Origin: Spirochaetota bacterium
Lineage (GTDB): Bacteria > Spirochaetota > UBA4802 > UBA5550
Assembly (NCBI GenBank): GCA_017999915.1
Contig: JAGNKX010000006.1
Coordinates: forward strand, 128,077-192,076
Length of the DNA: 64,000 nucleotides
Reading direction: 5' to 3'
Shown here: one piece after another, positions 37,436 to 45,804 of the stretch
How positions within the stretch are numbered: position 1 is the first letter of the stretch
Layout of the letters: every line of letters starts with the position of its first letter
The notes under the pieces: model-generated
Told to the model about the DNA's origin: nothing
Seen by the model: the letters and a program-made list of their open reading frames with translations, nothing else
The model's database searches: none
Program-made: the position numbers and the translations under genes

Positions 37436-38020
37436 TTACCTTCCCCCGCGATTGCCGCCGGTGCCGGTTGTGCCGCCGGCAGTGCCGGTGCTGCCGCGGT
37501 TTATCCTGACCATCTCGCGGCTGACGGCCCGCTGTTGCGTCTGGTTCTTAATCTGCTCTCTTTTGGCTTCCTGGCTCGCCTTGCGATCTTCCCGGCGCTC
37601 CCTTGTTTGTTCTCTTTTGTTTTCCCTTATCCGGTCACGGTCCTGTTTCTTGGTCCTTACCTGATTCTTCTTGGCGTCGCCTTTTTGGGTCTGATCCTGT
37701 TTTCTTTCCCTCACCCGGTCTTTTTCAGTTTTCCGCATCCTCTCGCGGTCCTGTTTCTTCTCTTTCAACTGATCCTTCTGCGCGTCTTTTTTCTGGACAC
37801 GGTCCTGCTTCCTTTCCCTGACCTGGTCTTTCTGGGCGTCGCGCTCCCTGATACGGTCCTGCTTCATTTCCTTGACCTGGTCTTTTTTCGCCTCTTTTTT
37901 CTCAATTTTTTCCTCTGCCCTGGTTTTTATCTGTTTTTTATCCATTTCCTTTTCCTGGGCAACGATCAGCACCGGCAGGGCCAGCACCAATGACGTGAAA
38001 AGCATTACTAATTTTTTCAT
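37436..38020 (-). CDS. Exported protein of charged 18-residue tandem repeats
   Basis: The protein has 194 residues. A signal peptide (~1-21, cut near VLIVAQ) is followed by five imperfect 18-residue repeats of the type KDQVRERKQDRVQKKDAQ (~45-135). A second Arg/Lys/Glu-rich part follows, then a short Ser/Gly/Thr tail (GSTGTAGGTTGTGGNRGGR). Heptad-free, evenly charged sequence of this kind forms single alpha-helices or coiled rods in the periplasm. It is not recognised as a known family. The tail of the anti-sigma protein at 36166 has a similar Arg/Gln/Met/Lys bias. The start has AAGGAGATG upstream. Confidence 0.75.
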   Translation of the reverse strand: MKKLVMLFTSLVLALPVLIVAQEKEMDKKQIKTRAEEKIEKKEAKKDQVKEMKQDRIRERDAQKDQVRERKQDRVQKKDAQKDQLKEKKQDRERMRKTEKDRVRERKQDQTQKGDAKKNQVRTKKQDRDRIRENKREQTRERREDRKASQEAKREQIKNQTQQRAVSREMVRINRGSTGTAGGTTGTGGNRGGR

Positions 38021-38182
38021 AAAACTTCATCTCCTTTGTTAAGTTTTATTATCACAGATATAACGGAAAAATGCCATAAAGAACGACATGAATTTTAAAA
38101 AAAAATCAAAAAACTTGACGATTGTAAAATAAGTAAGTATTTTAGATAATACTAAAATTACATATTAAGGAGGTCATAAAAA

Positions 38183-38620
38183 ATGAAAACTAAAAGAATT
38201 ATGGGATCAATATTTTTTCTCTCATTATTGGTTGGAGCAATGGCAATCTATGCACAGAGAATGCATGGGGCGGGTTATTATTATGATCCATCTAAGGTAA
38301 TCACTGTATCCGGGATTATTACATCGGTAGAAACCGTGGAACGGGCGCGGGGCTATAACAGCGGCACGCACCTGGAGATCAAAACCGACGGTGGGATTCT
38401 ATCGGTCTATGCCGGTCCATCTTCCTTTCTGTATAATAAAATAACTTTTGTAAAGGGAGATGCCGTTGAAGTGACCGGCGCGCGTGTTGCCGATGACGGC
38501 AAACCGGGCATAGTTGCCAGGGAGATTCGAAAAGGCGATAAGAGGATCGTTTTAAGGAATAATGATGGAACGCCTCTCTGGGCCGGCCATGGTGAAAGAA
38601 GAGGAAGGCATCGATGGTAA
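38183..38620 (+). CDS. Exported small OB-fold-type protein
   Basis: The protein has 145 residues with AAGGAGG upstream. After a signal peptide (~1-24, ending AIYAQ) there is one beta-rich domain (~35-130): ITVSGIITSVETVE, THLEIKTDGGILSVYAGPSSFL, FVKGDAVEVTGARV, IVAREIRKGDKRIVLRNNDGTPLW. This resembles bacterial OB-fold (BOF-like) periplasmic proteins that bind small ligands or metal. The His/Arg tail (GERRGRHRW) is basic. The promoter region 38115-38143 (TTGACG, 17, TATTTT) overlaps an AGTATT/AATACT inverted repeat. The ligand is unknown. Confidence 0.75.
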   Translation: MKTKRIMGSIFFLSLLVGAMAIYAQRMHGAGYYYDPSKVITVSGIITSVETVERARGYNSGTHLEIKTDGGILSVYAGPSSFLYNKITFVKGDAVEVTGARVADDGKPGIVAREIRKGDKRIVLRNNDGTPLWAGHGERRGRHRW

Positions 38621-38786
38621 TAGTGCATTCAGGGGTTAATCATGGATTGCAATGATTGATCCCTGAATTATTAAGAAATAATTAACAAGGAATGAAACGG
38701 CGCATTAAATATCCATTTTATTTGCTTATGCCATTGGTAGTTTATATTATTAAAGAATTAGATGTAACACATAACAGGAGGCGGCC

Positions 38787-38996
38787 ATGAAAAAGAACAT
38801 GGGATTGATAGACAGAATTATCCGGGTCGTGCTTGCCGCGGTTGTGGCGGTATTGTATTTCACGGGACAAATAACCGGCGTCGCGGCCATTATTCTCGGA
38901 ATATTCGCCGTCATATTTGTGGTTACGAGCGCCATCGGTTTTTGCCCGCTCTATGTTCCATTCAAGCTTTCGACCATGAAAAAAGAGTCGAAGTAG
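38787..38996 (+). CDS. DUF2892 family inner-membrane protein
   Basis: The protein has 69 residues with AGGAGGCGG upstream. It has two hydrophobic segments and the family signature MGLIDRIIRVVLAAVVAVLYF then IGFCPLYVPF, as in the C-terminal domain of YgaP. Such proteins often accompany rhodanese or sulfur/thiol-stress genes. The conserved Cys near position 53 is present. A CMD-family gene follows 49 bp on. Confidence 0.88.
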   Translation: MKKNMGLIDRIIRVVLAAVVAVLYFTGQITGVAAIILGIFAVIFVVTSAIGFCPLYVPFKLSTMKKESK

Positions 38997-39045
38997 CATG
39001 AAAGGATCCGGACGAATTCCATTGTAACGCCGGAGGCCATACCGG

Positions 39046-39624
39046 ATGTTTTTTGAACCTCCTCCACGGTTTCCTTGGTGGCTGAGACTTCTGGTCTGGA
39101 TAGGGGACTGGGCCGCAGGGAGAAAAATGATGCCCTCGCGGCTTCTTTCCTGGTATCCCAGGGCTTTGATCAGCTCGGGAATATTTGAAGGTCTGGTAAC
39201 CCATAAGGACCGGACAGTCAGCGGGAGAATACTGAAGCTTGTCCGAATGCAGGTCTCGTTTGTCGTTTCATGCGCCTTCTGTATCGACATGAATTCCTTT
39301 GGTTATGAGAAGGAGCATATAACAAATGAAGAAATCGAAGCTCTCCAGGGAATTCATAATCCTGATGGGGTGCCGACTTTTTCAGAACGGGAAAGGGTCG
39401 CTGTTGAATATGCCAGATCCATCTGTAAAACTCCAATCTCTTTTGAAAATGATTTAATCGAGAGGTTAAAACATAACTTCACGGAGCGTGAGATCGTTAT
39501 TTTGGCTTCCACAGCCGCTCAGGTAAATTACTGGACACGTCTTATACAGGCTCTTGGCATAATGCCTGCCGGATTCACCGATAACTGTCCCATATTAAAG
39601 CTCGATTCATATAAAACAAAGTGA
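39046..39624 (+). CDS. Carboxymuconolactone-decarboxylase (AhpD-like) family protein
   Basis: The protein has 192 residues. The CMD/AhpD fold is marked by SCAFCIDMNSFGY (Cys76, Cys79). The His usually found four residues after the second Cys is Asn83 here. ERVAVEYARSICKTP and REIVILASTAAQVNYWTRLIQALGI match the family helices. Such proteins are thiol peroxidase-type reductases or decarboxylases; the missing His suggests a changed or weaker peroxidatic function. The N-terminus is Pro/Trp-rich with one amphipathic or membrane-contacting helix. It follows the DUF2892 gene on the same strand. Confidence 0.82.
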   Translation: MFFEPPPRFPWWLRLLVWIGDWAAGRKMMPSRLLSWYPRALISSGIFEGLVTHKDRTVSGRILKLVRMQVSFVVSCAFCIDMNSFGYEKEHITNEEIEALQGIHNPDGVPTFSERERVAVEYARSICKTPISFENDLIERLKHNFTEREIVILASTAAQVNYWTRLIQALGIMPAGFTDNCPILKLDSYKTK

Positions 39625-39740
39625 TGCAGGATAAAATTGGTTCGGATCATTATCATTATACAGTGGATTTAATAATTTTTTTACTATATCGGTACTATAC
39701 AAGGTAGATGCCTGTAATTGACCGTGAAAAAAATCACGTA

Positions 39741-40526
39741 TCAGCCTCGGGGATTCCGGGGAAACTTCAATTCATCCGGGATGAGGTCCAGCATCGATGC
39801 GATGCTCCTCCTCATGTACTCGTACCCGGCATTCTCCCCCTCGATGCCATAGAAATGGAGGCGTCGTATCAGATGTACCAGCTTGATCTTGTCATCCTCT
39901 TCGGCCGGCTTCCGCACCATCCAGAGGGTGCGCCAGGTCCGAACGGGCCTTTTCCCGCTGAGATAATCCAGGACGGCCGCGGTAAATCGTTCCGGTTCTT
40001 CCCGTGACGATCGATCCAGTTCGATCATCCTGCATGCGTCGTCGTAGCATTCCCCGAAGTCAGTTTTTATTTTTCGCCCGATGCCTGACTGGAACTTGCT
40101 GGAGCCGGTAAGGAAAGGATATTTCTCGAAGATGTCCTCCTTCGGCTTCACGTTAAGGCCCTTTCTCAGGCTCCTGATTTTCGCGTATTCAAGGAAGTTG
40201 TCCGGAGTCACGCTGATCCCGGACCTGGCCGCTTCAATCAGCTCCCTGCCGGCCGAATCGTTCAGGCCATAGGGGCCCGCTCCCCTCCTGTCATGGGCCG
40301 CCACGGCGTCCTGTTCCGATTCGGTCCGCTGGAATCCGGTGTCCTTTGATATGACAATTGATTCAATCTGGACTTCGCGGGACGCTTCCAGCAGGGATTT
40401 CTTTTTTGCATAAAGATAATTGATATAGGTTATTGAGAGCATTATAACAGCAAACAAGGCGTGTATGATTATGGAAAGTAAGTATGGCGAGAATAGGGGC
40501 AGGTCATTGCGGATTGATTTTTCCAT
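39741..40526 (-). CDS. Single-pass membrane protein of unknown function
   Basis: The protein has 261 residues. One membrane helix lies near the N-terminus (~13-36). The rest is a large hydrophilic domain, mostly helical and charged, with no motif I recognise. The layout resembles a TonB- or GspC-like periplasmic protein (short cytosolic head, one helix, large outer part), but there is no TonB signature. It lies alone between the CMD gene and another unknown exported gene on the same strand. Confidence 0.65.
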   Translation of the reverse strand: MEKSIRNDLPLFSPYLLSIIIHALFAVIMLSITYINYLYAKKKSLLEASREVQIESIVISKDTGFQRTESEQDAVAAHDRRGAGPYGLNDSAGRELIEAARSGISVTPDNFLEYAKIRSLRKGLNVKPKEDIFEKYPFLTGSSKFQSGIGRKIKTDFGECYDDACRMIELDRSSREEPERFTAAVLDYLSGKRPVRTWRTLWMVRKPAEEDDKIKLVHLIRRLHFYGIEGENAGYEYMRRSIASMLDLIPDELKFPRNPRG

Positions 40527-40709
40527 GGTGGCTATTATTAATAATTGATGCCGCCGCGGAGATAATGTTACCGATAAAAATGAATTAAATTATCATTGAG
40601 ATTGCGGACTGTTCAGGTCTTCGGGGGCGTTTTCAGGGGTATAGGTTCGTCGCCATCCCCCTTGCTATGGCGGGCTGAATCCCGGGATTGCTATTCCAAT
40701 CCGAACATG

Positions 40710-41456
40710 CTACCGGAGGCGGAGGGCGGGACACCTCTTCTTTAAGAATTTTTCCATGTCTTCGTTGGTCTTGTATTTCAGGATCACCTCGTCTGGGTCT
40801 TTGGGGTCCTGCACGGCCAGGTCGCTGTTCTTTATCTGGCACTTGTTCCCCATGCCGTCATAAACGACCGGGGAGGACCAGATCTTGGCATGGGCCGATG
40901 ATCCGGTCATCCATCCGTAATCTATCAGGAGGAAGCCTTTTTCCGGCTTGATCTCGACGCCGCCTTTCTTCTTCACCATTTCGTCAAAGTGCTCCAGGGG
41001 GGTCGTGGTGACCGTGAACCCTTCAATGGCCGAGACGTCGCCCGATTCCGCCGAAAAGGTGACCTTGTACCCGTAGGGTGACATCCCTTCGATCGTGTTG
41101 TCGTCCACCCTGGTGAATGTCGGCTGTACGCTCTCCCGGAAAGGCAGCAGCCGGTAGGTGTGGGACCCGGTCGATTTGGACATCCTGTCGTAATCATTGG
41201 AGCCGACGAACACCATCACCATGCCTTCCTTGTTAAATGAGAAGGACCGGTTCCTGCTTTTATTCTTCATCTGCAGCCGGTATGATGAGTTGGAGGAGAG
41301 GCGCCATTCTCCGGCCCTCATTTCCTGGATCGTGATCTCGATGTTGTTGAACGTGGATTGCTTGAATCCCAGGTTGTCTCTTGCCGCAATCCCGCCGGAC
41401 ATGATGGAATAAAAAACAGCTGTCAGGATAATCGACGCAAGGATCATCTTTTTCAT
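40710..41456 (-). CDS. Exported protein of unknown function
   Basis: The protein has 248 residues. A signal peptide (~1-25, MKKMILASIILTAVFYSIMSGGIAA) precedes a soluble beta-rich domain (FNNIEITIQEMRAGEWRLSSNSSYRLQMKNKS, TIEGMSPYGYKVTFSAESGDVSAIEGFTVTTTP). It ends with a basic Cys-containing tail. No family is recognised. It resembles the exported gene at 29152 only in size and signal type. Start supported by GGAGAG upstream. Confidence 0.7.
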   Translation of the reverse strand: MKKMILASIILTAVFYSIMSGGIAARDNLGFKQSTFNNIEITIQEMRAGEWRLSSNSSYRLQMKNKSRNRSFSFNKEGMVMVFVGSNDYDRMSKSTGSHTYRLLPFRESVQPTFTRVDDNTIEGMSPYGYKVTFSAESGDVSAIEGFTVTTTPLEHFDEMVKKKGGVEIKPEKGFLLIDYGWMTGSSAHAKIWSSPVVYDGMGNKCQIKNSDLAVQDPKDPDEVILKYKTNEDMEKFLKKRCPALRLR

Positions 41457-41847
41457 GGGTGTTTACTCTCCTGGCTTTATGGCTGGGTAATGCTTTTTCC
41501 TGACAATACACCCCGGGTGCTCCCTGTCAATGATTATGAACAGGCCGGATGGTCTTTTTTGCCGCATGAACATATGCAAATTAAATGAGAGGCCGGACCT
41601 GGTGAATTCATTGAATTGTCGGTGGCGCTAAATTTCCATCCGCATAAATTAATCAAGAACATGAAAAAATATCTCGCCATTCCGGAAATCCGGTGTATTA
41701 TTAATACTAACAACCTTGGGTGTTTCCTGACGACGCGACTATCGTAATGGAATGAAGTCGCTTCCGCAACCAGCTTCGACCTGATCTGTGAATGCAAACG
41801 ACGCACCTCATGTTAAGTGACCCATTCCTACAAAGCCGGGAGGCGAT
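41457..41847. other. Intergenic region
   Basis: This 391-bp gap lies between divergent genes (exported protein, minus; PilZ, plus). I find no credible gene, RNA or repeat. Open frames here lack ribosome sites. Confidence 0.55.
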
Positions 41848-42135
41848 ATGGAACTAAGAAAGTATCCCCGCAAAGAAGTAATGCAGAATGCCCTCTGTCT
41901 TTTGAGCGACAGGACCATAGCCTGCAACGTGCAGAACCTGTCGTGCGCCGGAGCCTACATCAGGGTTGAAGAGAGCCCGCCGAACTCCATCCCGAAAATC
42001 GATATCGGCGTTGACGTTGAAGTGATTTTCCATCCGGAAGAGCCTGGCGTTAAGGGAAAAATTCTTCGTCTCATCAATGAAGCGGATGCCATCTATTTCG
42101 CGATCTATTTTCTGCGGCAGTACAACTTCGAATAA
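41848..42135 (+). CDS. Single-domain PilZ protein (predicted c-di-GMP binder)
   Basis: The protein has 95 residues and is a whole PilZ domain: RKYPRKEV supplies the RxxxR motif (Arg4/Arg8), and QNLSCAGAYIRV gives the second motif with Asn30 in place of the usual Asp (NxSxxG). Both parts contact cyclic di-GMP in characterised PilZ domains. The Asp-to-Asn change may weaken but not abolish binding. GGGAGGCG precedes the start. It links to the HD-GYP phosphodiesterase at 3296 only by second messenger, not by neighbourhood. Confidence 0.85.
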   Translation: MELRKYPRKEVMQNALCLLSDRTIACNVQNLSCAGAYIRVEESPPNSIPKIDIGVDVEVIFHPEEPGVKGKILRLINEADAIYFAIYFLRQYNFE

Positions 42136-42202
42136 TACGCGGGCCGTCCCCGCTCTTTCCCCGATCCGTTGCGGTGATTGTCCTTATATGTTCGCTGCTG
42201 AA

Positions 42203-43075
42203 TTAAAGTGTTATCTCGTCACCCTGGGCGATGGCGCTGCACGCCATCGCGCTATGACGCGACTTTAACGCCGCGACGCATTCATCCACCATCGCATCGA
42301 CTTCCGCATCGGAACGGTCCTGGTTGATGTGAAAAAGCCCCAGCCGCTTGACCCCCGCGTCCATTGCCAGGTCTATCACGTCCCGCGAGCAGCTGTGTCC
42401 CCAGGACATGCGGTTCCTGTGATACTCCTCATGGGTGAATTCCCCATCATGAACGAGGAGGTCGGCGCCCTTAGAAAACGAAACATAATCCCCATAATCC
42501 ATGCCGGTGGGATGACGGAATGCCAGCTTTTTGCTCCCGGATTCTTTAAAACCGATTTCATTGTCGGTCAGATAAACAAAGGTTTTGCCGTCTTCGATGA
42601 ATTTATAGCCGATGGCATTGTTGGGATGGTTGAGATTGATGGGGAATATTTTAATGGAATCTATCGTTATGGATTCCTGGCAGGTCCCGGCGAAATGTAC
42701 GGCGCTTTTCAATTCAGCGAGTTTTACCGGAAAAAAGGGCGGTTCCATCACGTTCGAAATGATATTGTTGATGGCGATCTGAGAATCAGAGCAGCCGGCG
42801 ATGACGATCCGGGTGCCGGTCACATACAATGGCTTAAAAAAGGGAAAGCCGATGATATGGTCCCAGTGGGCATGGGTAAATATGATATGGATTCTCTTTT
42901 TCTTTTCGTCGATGAGCCTGTTACCCAATTCCCTGACGCCGGTGCCGGTATCAACGATGATCACCTCGTCGTTTTTCGTCCGTATTTCCACGCAGGCGGT
43001 GTCCCCTCCATATTTTATGAACTGAGGGCCTGATACGGGAATCGAGCCGCGGGAACCCCAGAACTTTATGTTCAT
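42203..43075 (-). CDS. Metallo-beta-lactamase-fold hydrolase
   Basis: The protein has 290 residues. MNIKFWGSRGSIPVSGPQF and the metal motif THAHWDH (His68, His70, Asp72, His73) mark an MBL-fold enzyme of the RNase Z/phosphodiesterase-like branch; later ligands lie in LVHDGEFTHEEY and WGHSCSRD. These proteins hydrolyse phosphodiesters or other esters with two metal ions. The N-terminal GSRGSIPVSG is typical of a widespread bacterial subgroup without a settled substrate. No operon partner. Confidence 0.9.
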   Translation of the reverse strand: MNIKFWGSRGSIPVSGPQFIKYGGDTACVEIRTKNDEVIIVDTGTGVRELGNRLIDEKKKRIHIIFTHAHWDHIIGFPFFKPLYVTGTRIVIAGCSDSQIAINNIISNVMEPPFFPVKLAELKSAVHFAGTCQESITIDSIKIFPINLNHPNNAIGYKFIEDGKTFVYLTDNEIGFKESGSKKLAFRHPTGMDYGDYVSFSKGADLLVHDGEFTHEEYHRNRMSWGHSCSRDVIDLAMDAGVKRLGLFHINQDRSDAEVDAMVDECVAALKSRHSAMACSAIAQGDEITL

Positions 43076-43379
43076 GATATTGGTCCTGTTTTATTGTTTG
43101 CTTCTTATCATGAATGTATTGGATTATGGTGGATAATTCAAGCATAATAAATTGACTTGTCGCGAAACTGCGTCTCGCCCTCGCGGCAATACCGCCGCAG
43201 CGTCTGATAAATATAGGCTCCAGTCTTCGGGTGAATATCAGAAAAACATTATCTTGATTCCTCTCTATCGATCGTATGCACCAATTTTCCATTCAATGAA
43301 ACATTGAATATGGCAGATCCTTCTTCTGTGTTGAACAGGGCTCGAACTCAAAAAAAACTCAAAAAATGTATCGACCCTA

Positions 43380-43408
43380 TTGACTTTTTCCCAATGATTC
43401 ATTATATA
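43380..43408 (+). promoter_or_regulatory. Promoter of the ArsR/Met-rich operon
   Basis: TTGACT (43380-43385), 17-bp spacer, TATATA (43403-43408), 32 bp before the ArsR start. Confidence 0.7.
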
Positions 43409-43426
43409 TAAGTTATCATTTATATA
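43405..43426. promoter_or_regulatory. ArsR-type operator
   Basis: Arms TATATAA (43405-43411) and TTATATA (43420-43426) flank an eight-base centre. It overlaps the -10, as is usual for ArsR/SmtB repression. Confidence 0.6.
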
Positions 43427-43439
43427 AACGGATATTTAT

Positions 43440-43784
43440 ATGAGTAAGAAAGTATATGCCGACATCGGCGTATTGCAGCTGATTTTCCAGACCCTGTCCG
43501 ATGCCAACAGGCTGACAATAATCAAATATATCAATGACAGCGAATGTTCGGTCAGCCAGATCGTGGAAGAGACGGGATTGTCCCAACCTCTCGTATCGCA
43601 TCACTTGAAAACATTGAGGGAACGGCAGATCCTTGAGACCGCCAGGAATGGTCCTTTTATATATTACCGCTTAAAAGATAAAAAATTACTGAAAATCTTC
43701 GATTCGATTTTAGAGGTTGTCGGTCCCATCGATGAAAGCAAGCTCGGCAAGCCATTCAGATGCGGACCAATGTCGTGTCGATGA
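43440..43784 (+). CDS. ArsR/SmtB-family metalloregulator
   Basis: The protein has 114 residues. Winged helix-turn-helix ~12-85: LQLIFQTLSDANRLTIIKYI, VSQIVEETGLSQPLVSHHLKTLRERQILETARNGPFIYYRL. Cys36 sits in the helix before the recognition helix; Cys108 and Cys113 lie in a C-terminal tail CGPMSC. This pattern could build a thiol metal site across the dimer, but the classic CVC of arsenic sensors is absent, so the metal may be other than As(III), such as Cu(I) or Ag(I). It heads an operon with a Met-rich protein 12 bp downstream. Confidence 0.9.
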   Translation: MSKKVYADIGVLQLIFQTLSDANRLTIIKYINDSECSVSQIVEETGLSQPLVSHHLKTLRERQILETARNGPFIYYRLKDKKLLKIFDSILEVVGPIDESKLGKPFRCGPMSCR

Positions 43785-43796
43785 CAGGGAGGAGAA

Positions 43797-44396
43797 ATGA
43801 GCATAAAAGATAAAATGATGGATTCAATGATGGGGAAGATGAGCGCCGAAGAAAAACGGCAGATGATGGAAGCGATGATGAGCAGGTTTTTTGATACTAT
43901 GACGAAGGAGGAAAAACAGAACATGATGCAGGCAATGATGGATAAATTCTTCGGGACCATGTCGGCTGAAGAGAAAAGGGAGATGATGAGCGGCATGATG
44001 CCGAAGATGATGGCGGGCATGATGGGCGGAGGCGGATCCCCCATGATGGGCATGATGAAAAACATGATGGGAAAAATGATGGGCGGAAAAAAGGAAGGCG
44101 ATGAGAAGGAAAGCGGCCCCATGGGATTCAATCCGATGGAAATGTGCCAGAAGATGATGATGAACATGGGAAAAACGAGCGAGATGGCGAGCTATGCCAC
44201 CCCGGAAGTGCGCGCGCTGTTTGAAGAATGGTCGGAACAAATAGAAAATGAGATCTACAATTACCTGAAGGAAACCGGGACGGTTGATCCTGATAACCTT
44301 GCCGAGCATTTCAAGCTTTCAAAAGACAGCATCAATTTCTTTTTGTCCAAGCTTGCGCAAAAGGGAAAAATCAAGCTGAAAGCCGAGAAAGCATAA
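43797..44396 (+). CDS. Methionine-rich protein with C-terminal winged-helix-like domain
   Basis: The protein has 199 residues, of which about 40 are Met, almost all in residues 1-140. The N-terminal half has three near-repeats of the form SAEEKRQMMEAMMSRFFDTM, then runs such as MMPKMMAGMMGGGGSPMMGMMKNMMGKMM. The last ~55 residues (NEIYNYLKETGTVDPDNLAEHFKLSKDSINFFLSKLAQKGKIKLKAE) look like a small winged helix. There is no signal peptide, so it is cytosolic. Met clusters bind Cu(I) or Ag(I) in known copper proteins; the ArsR neighbour supports a metal role. The middle resembles no family I know. Starts after GGAGG, 12 bp after the ArsR stop. Confidence 0.85.
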   Translation: MSIKDKMMDSMMGKMSAEEKRQMMEAMMSRFFDTMTKEEKQNMMQAMMDKFFGTMSAEEKREMMSGMMPKMMAGMMGGGGSPMMGMMKNMMGKMMGGKKEGDEKESGPMGFNPMEMCQKMMMNMGKTSEMASYATPEVRALFEEWSEQIENEIYNYLKETGTVDPDNLAEHFKLSKDSINFFLSKLAQKGKIKLKAEKA

Positions 44397-44398
44397 TG

Positions 44399-44467
44399 AG
44401 GGCTTCGCCCTAAACCCAATAGGCGCAGGGGAACCCTGCGGGGCTCATTAAGGGGCTCCGCCCCTTA
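44399..44467. repeat. Cluster of three short stem-loops after the Met-rich gene
   Basis: GGGCTTCGCCC, GCAGGGGAACCCTGC and AAGGGGCTCCGCCCCTT follow each other within 70 bp. The last can form a GC-rich stem with TTAGATTCC after it. Together they probably terminate the ArsR/Met-rich transcript; the style is that of REP-like intergenic repeats. Confidence 0.65.
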
Positions 44468-44566
44468 GATTCCGTAAAAAAGTTTTCACTAAAGACACAA
44501 AAAGTATAGGGTGATACTTTTAAATTATTTGCAAAGATGATTAATCGCCTCATGGAGGATTAGTTT

Positions 44567-44953
44567 ATGAACGCCCGGAAGATATTCGTTATTTTTGTTC
44601 ATATGTTTATCGGCTGGTTAGTTTGTTCGGCCATAATGGGAATAGGCCGGCAGTTCATTCCAATTGATACGCTGCTGATAGCTCATCTCATCGCGGTGCC
44701 CGTGGTGTTTTCTCTCATCTCAATTGTATACTTCTCGAAGTATAATTACTCCACTCCTGTTGTCACTGCCCTGATTTTTACATCGTTCATAATAGTGATG
44801 GATTTCCTGATTTGGGCAGTGCTGTTGTTAAAGAGTATGGAGATGTTCCAGAGTATATTGGGAACATGGATCCCGTTTCTGTTGATCTTTCTTTCTACTT
44901 TTACTACGGGCCTAATAATAAAAAGGCGAAATCAACGGAATAATATCAATTGA
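44567..44953 (+). CDS. Four-helix membrane protein of unknown function
   Basis: The protein has 128 residues with four hydrophobic segments and short loops (MFIGWLVCSAIMGIG, LIAHLIAVPVVFSLISIVYF, VVTALIFTSFIIVMDFLIW, FLLIFLSTFTTGLIIKRRN). It is not recognised. It lies 10 bp before an isoprenylcysteine-methyltransferase-like gene, so the two are likely co-transcribed. The start has GGAGGATTA upstream. Confidence 0.75.
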   Translation: MNARKIFVIFVHMFIGWLVCSAIMGIGRQFIPIDTLLIAHLIAVPVVFSLISIVYFSKYNYSTPVVTALIFTSFIIVMDFLIWAVLLLKSMEMFQSILGTWIPFLLIFLSTFTTGLIIKRRNQRNNIN

Positions 44954-44963
44954 ATGAAAGCAT

Positions 44964-45680
44964 ATGAATAATTTCGGGAAAAAAATAATAATCTATGCTG
45001 CATTTGTCCTGGGGGCCGGATCATTGATTATGTTTTATATGTTCCTGTTCCTGGGTTCATTCACTCTTGTCAATTTGAATATGGGATTGCTCCCGGCGCT
45101 GGCCCTTGACGCCTTTCTTTCCATTCTTTTCTTTCTACAGCACAGCTTGTTGATAAGAAGGAATGTCCGTAATAGACTATCAAAAATAGTACCTGATCCC
45201 TACTATGGCGCGTTCTATGCGATAACATCCGGAGCAGCCTTGCTCATCATGATTCTGTTCTGGCAGCGTACGGCTGCCATCGCAAGCGCAGAAGGACTGA
45301 TCTACTGGCTGCTGCGATTATCATTTATCCTGTCCATGGCAGGGTTTTATTGGGGTGTAAAAGCCCTTGGCGCGTTTGATCCATTTGGTGTTGTGAAAAT
45401 AAAGCTCTCCATGAGGAACAGGGAGCTGAAAATTGTCCCTCTCGCCATAAGGGGGCCCTACCGGTGGGTGCGACACCCATTATATTTTTTCTCGCTTATA
45501 ATGATATGGGCCTGTCCCGATCTTGCGTTTGACAAACTGCTCTTCAATGTCATGTGGTCCCTGTGGATTTTTATTGCTACAATGCTTGAGGAGCGGGACC
45601 TGGTTCGTGAGTTTGGAAATGGATACCGTGAATATCAGAAAAAGGTGCCGATGCTGATCCCCTATAAGAAACCGTTATAA
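44964..45680 (+). CDS. Isoprenylcysteine carboxyl methyltransferase / NnrU-like membrane protein
   Basis: The protein has 238 residues with about six membrane segments. The C-terminal signature RGPYRWVRHPLYFFSLIMIW and EERDLVREFGNGYREYQKKVPMLIP is that of ICMT/PEMT-type membrane methyltransferases (SAM binding by the RHP and EE motifs) and NnrU relatives. The substrate, whether a lipid, thiol or quinone head, is unknown. A second gene of this superfamily lies at 47460-48029. It forms a two-gene unit with the membrane gene just upstream. Confidence 0.82.
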   Translation: MNNFGKKIIIYAAFVLGAGSLIMFYMFLFLGSFTLVNLNMGLLPALALDAFLSILFFLQHSLLIRRNVRNRLSKIVPDPYYGAFYAITSGAALLIMILFWQRTAAIASAEGLIYWLLRLSFILSMAGFYWGVKALGAFDPFGVVKIKLSMRNRELKIVPLAIRGPYRWVRHPLYFFSLIMIWACPDLAFDKLLFNVMWSLWIFIATMLEERDLVREFGNGYREYQKKVPMLIPYKKPL

Positions 45681-45804
45681 CACTCCAGAGTCGATAAATT
45701 TTCATTGACCTTTCATATTTTTACAATAATAATTGCTACTATCCATCTATAACAGTATTATAAATATATATAATATTTCGCAGCCGATTACACCAGATTT
45801 GGAC

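Larger units (their letters stand above)
43076..43439. other. Divergent regulatory spacer upstream of the ArsR gene
   Basis: This 364-bp gap between divergent genes holds the ArsR promoter and operator near its right end (entered separately). The left two-thirds holds no gene or repeat I can support. Confidence 0.6.

Noticed and set aside
37316-37993. 225-residue plus-strand frame rich in Leu, Phe, Pro, with repeats
   Set aside because: It is the complement of the charged-repeat gene; Lys/Glu/Arg codons read backward as Phe/Leu/Ser. The minus-strand gene has a signal peptide and a ribosome site.
41534-41806. 90-residue minus-strand frame in the 41457-41847 gap
   Set aside because: Low-complexity mix with no start signal or family.
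43824-44309. His-rich 161-residue minus-strand frame
   Set aside because: It is the antisense of the Met-rich gene: ATG read backward is CAT, a His codon. The plus-strand frame has the operon context.
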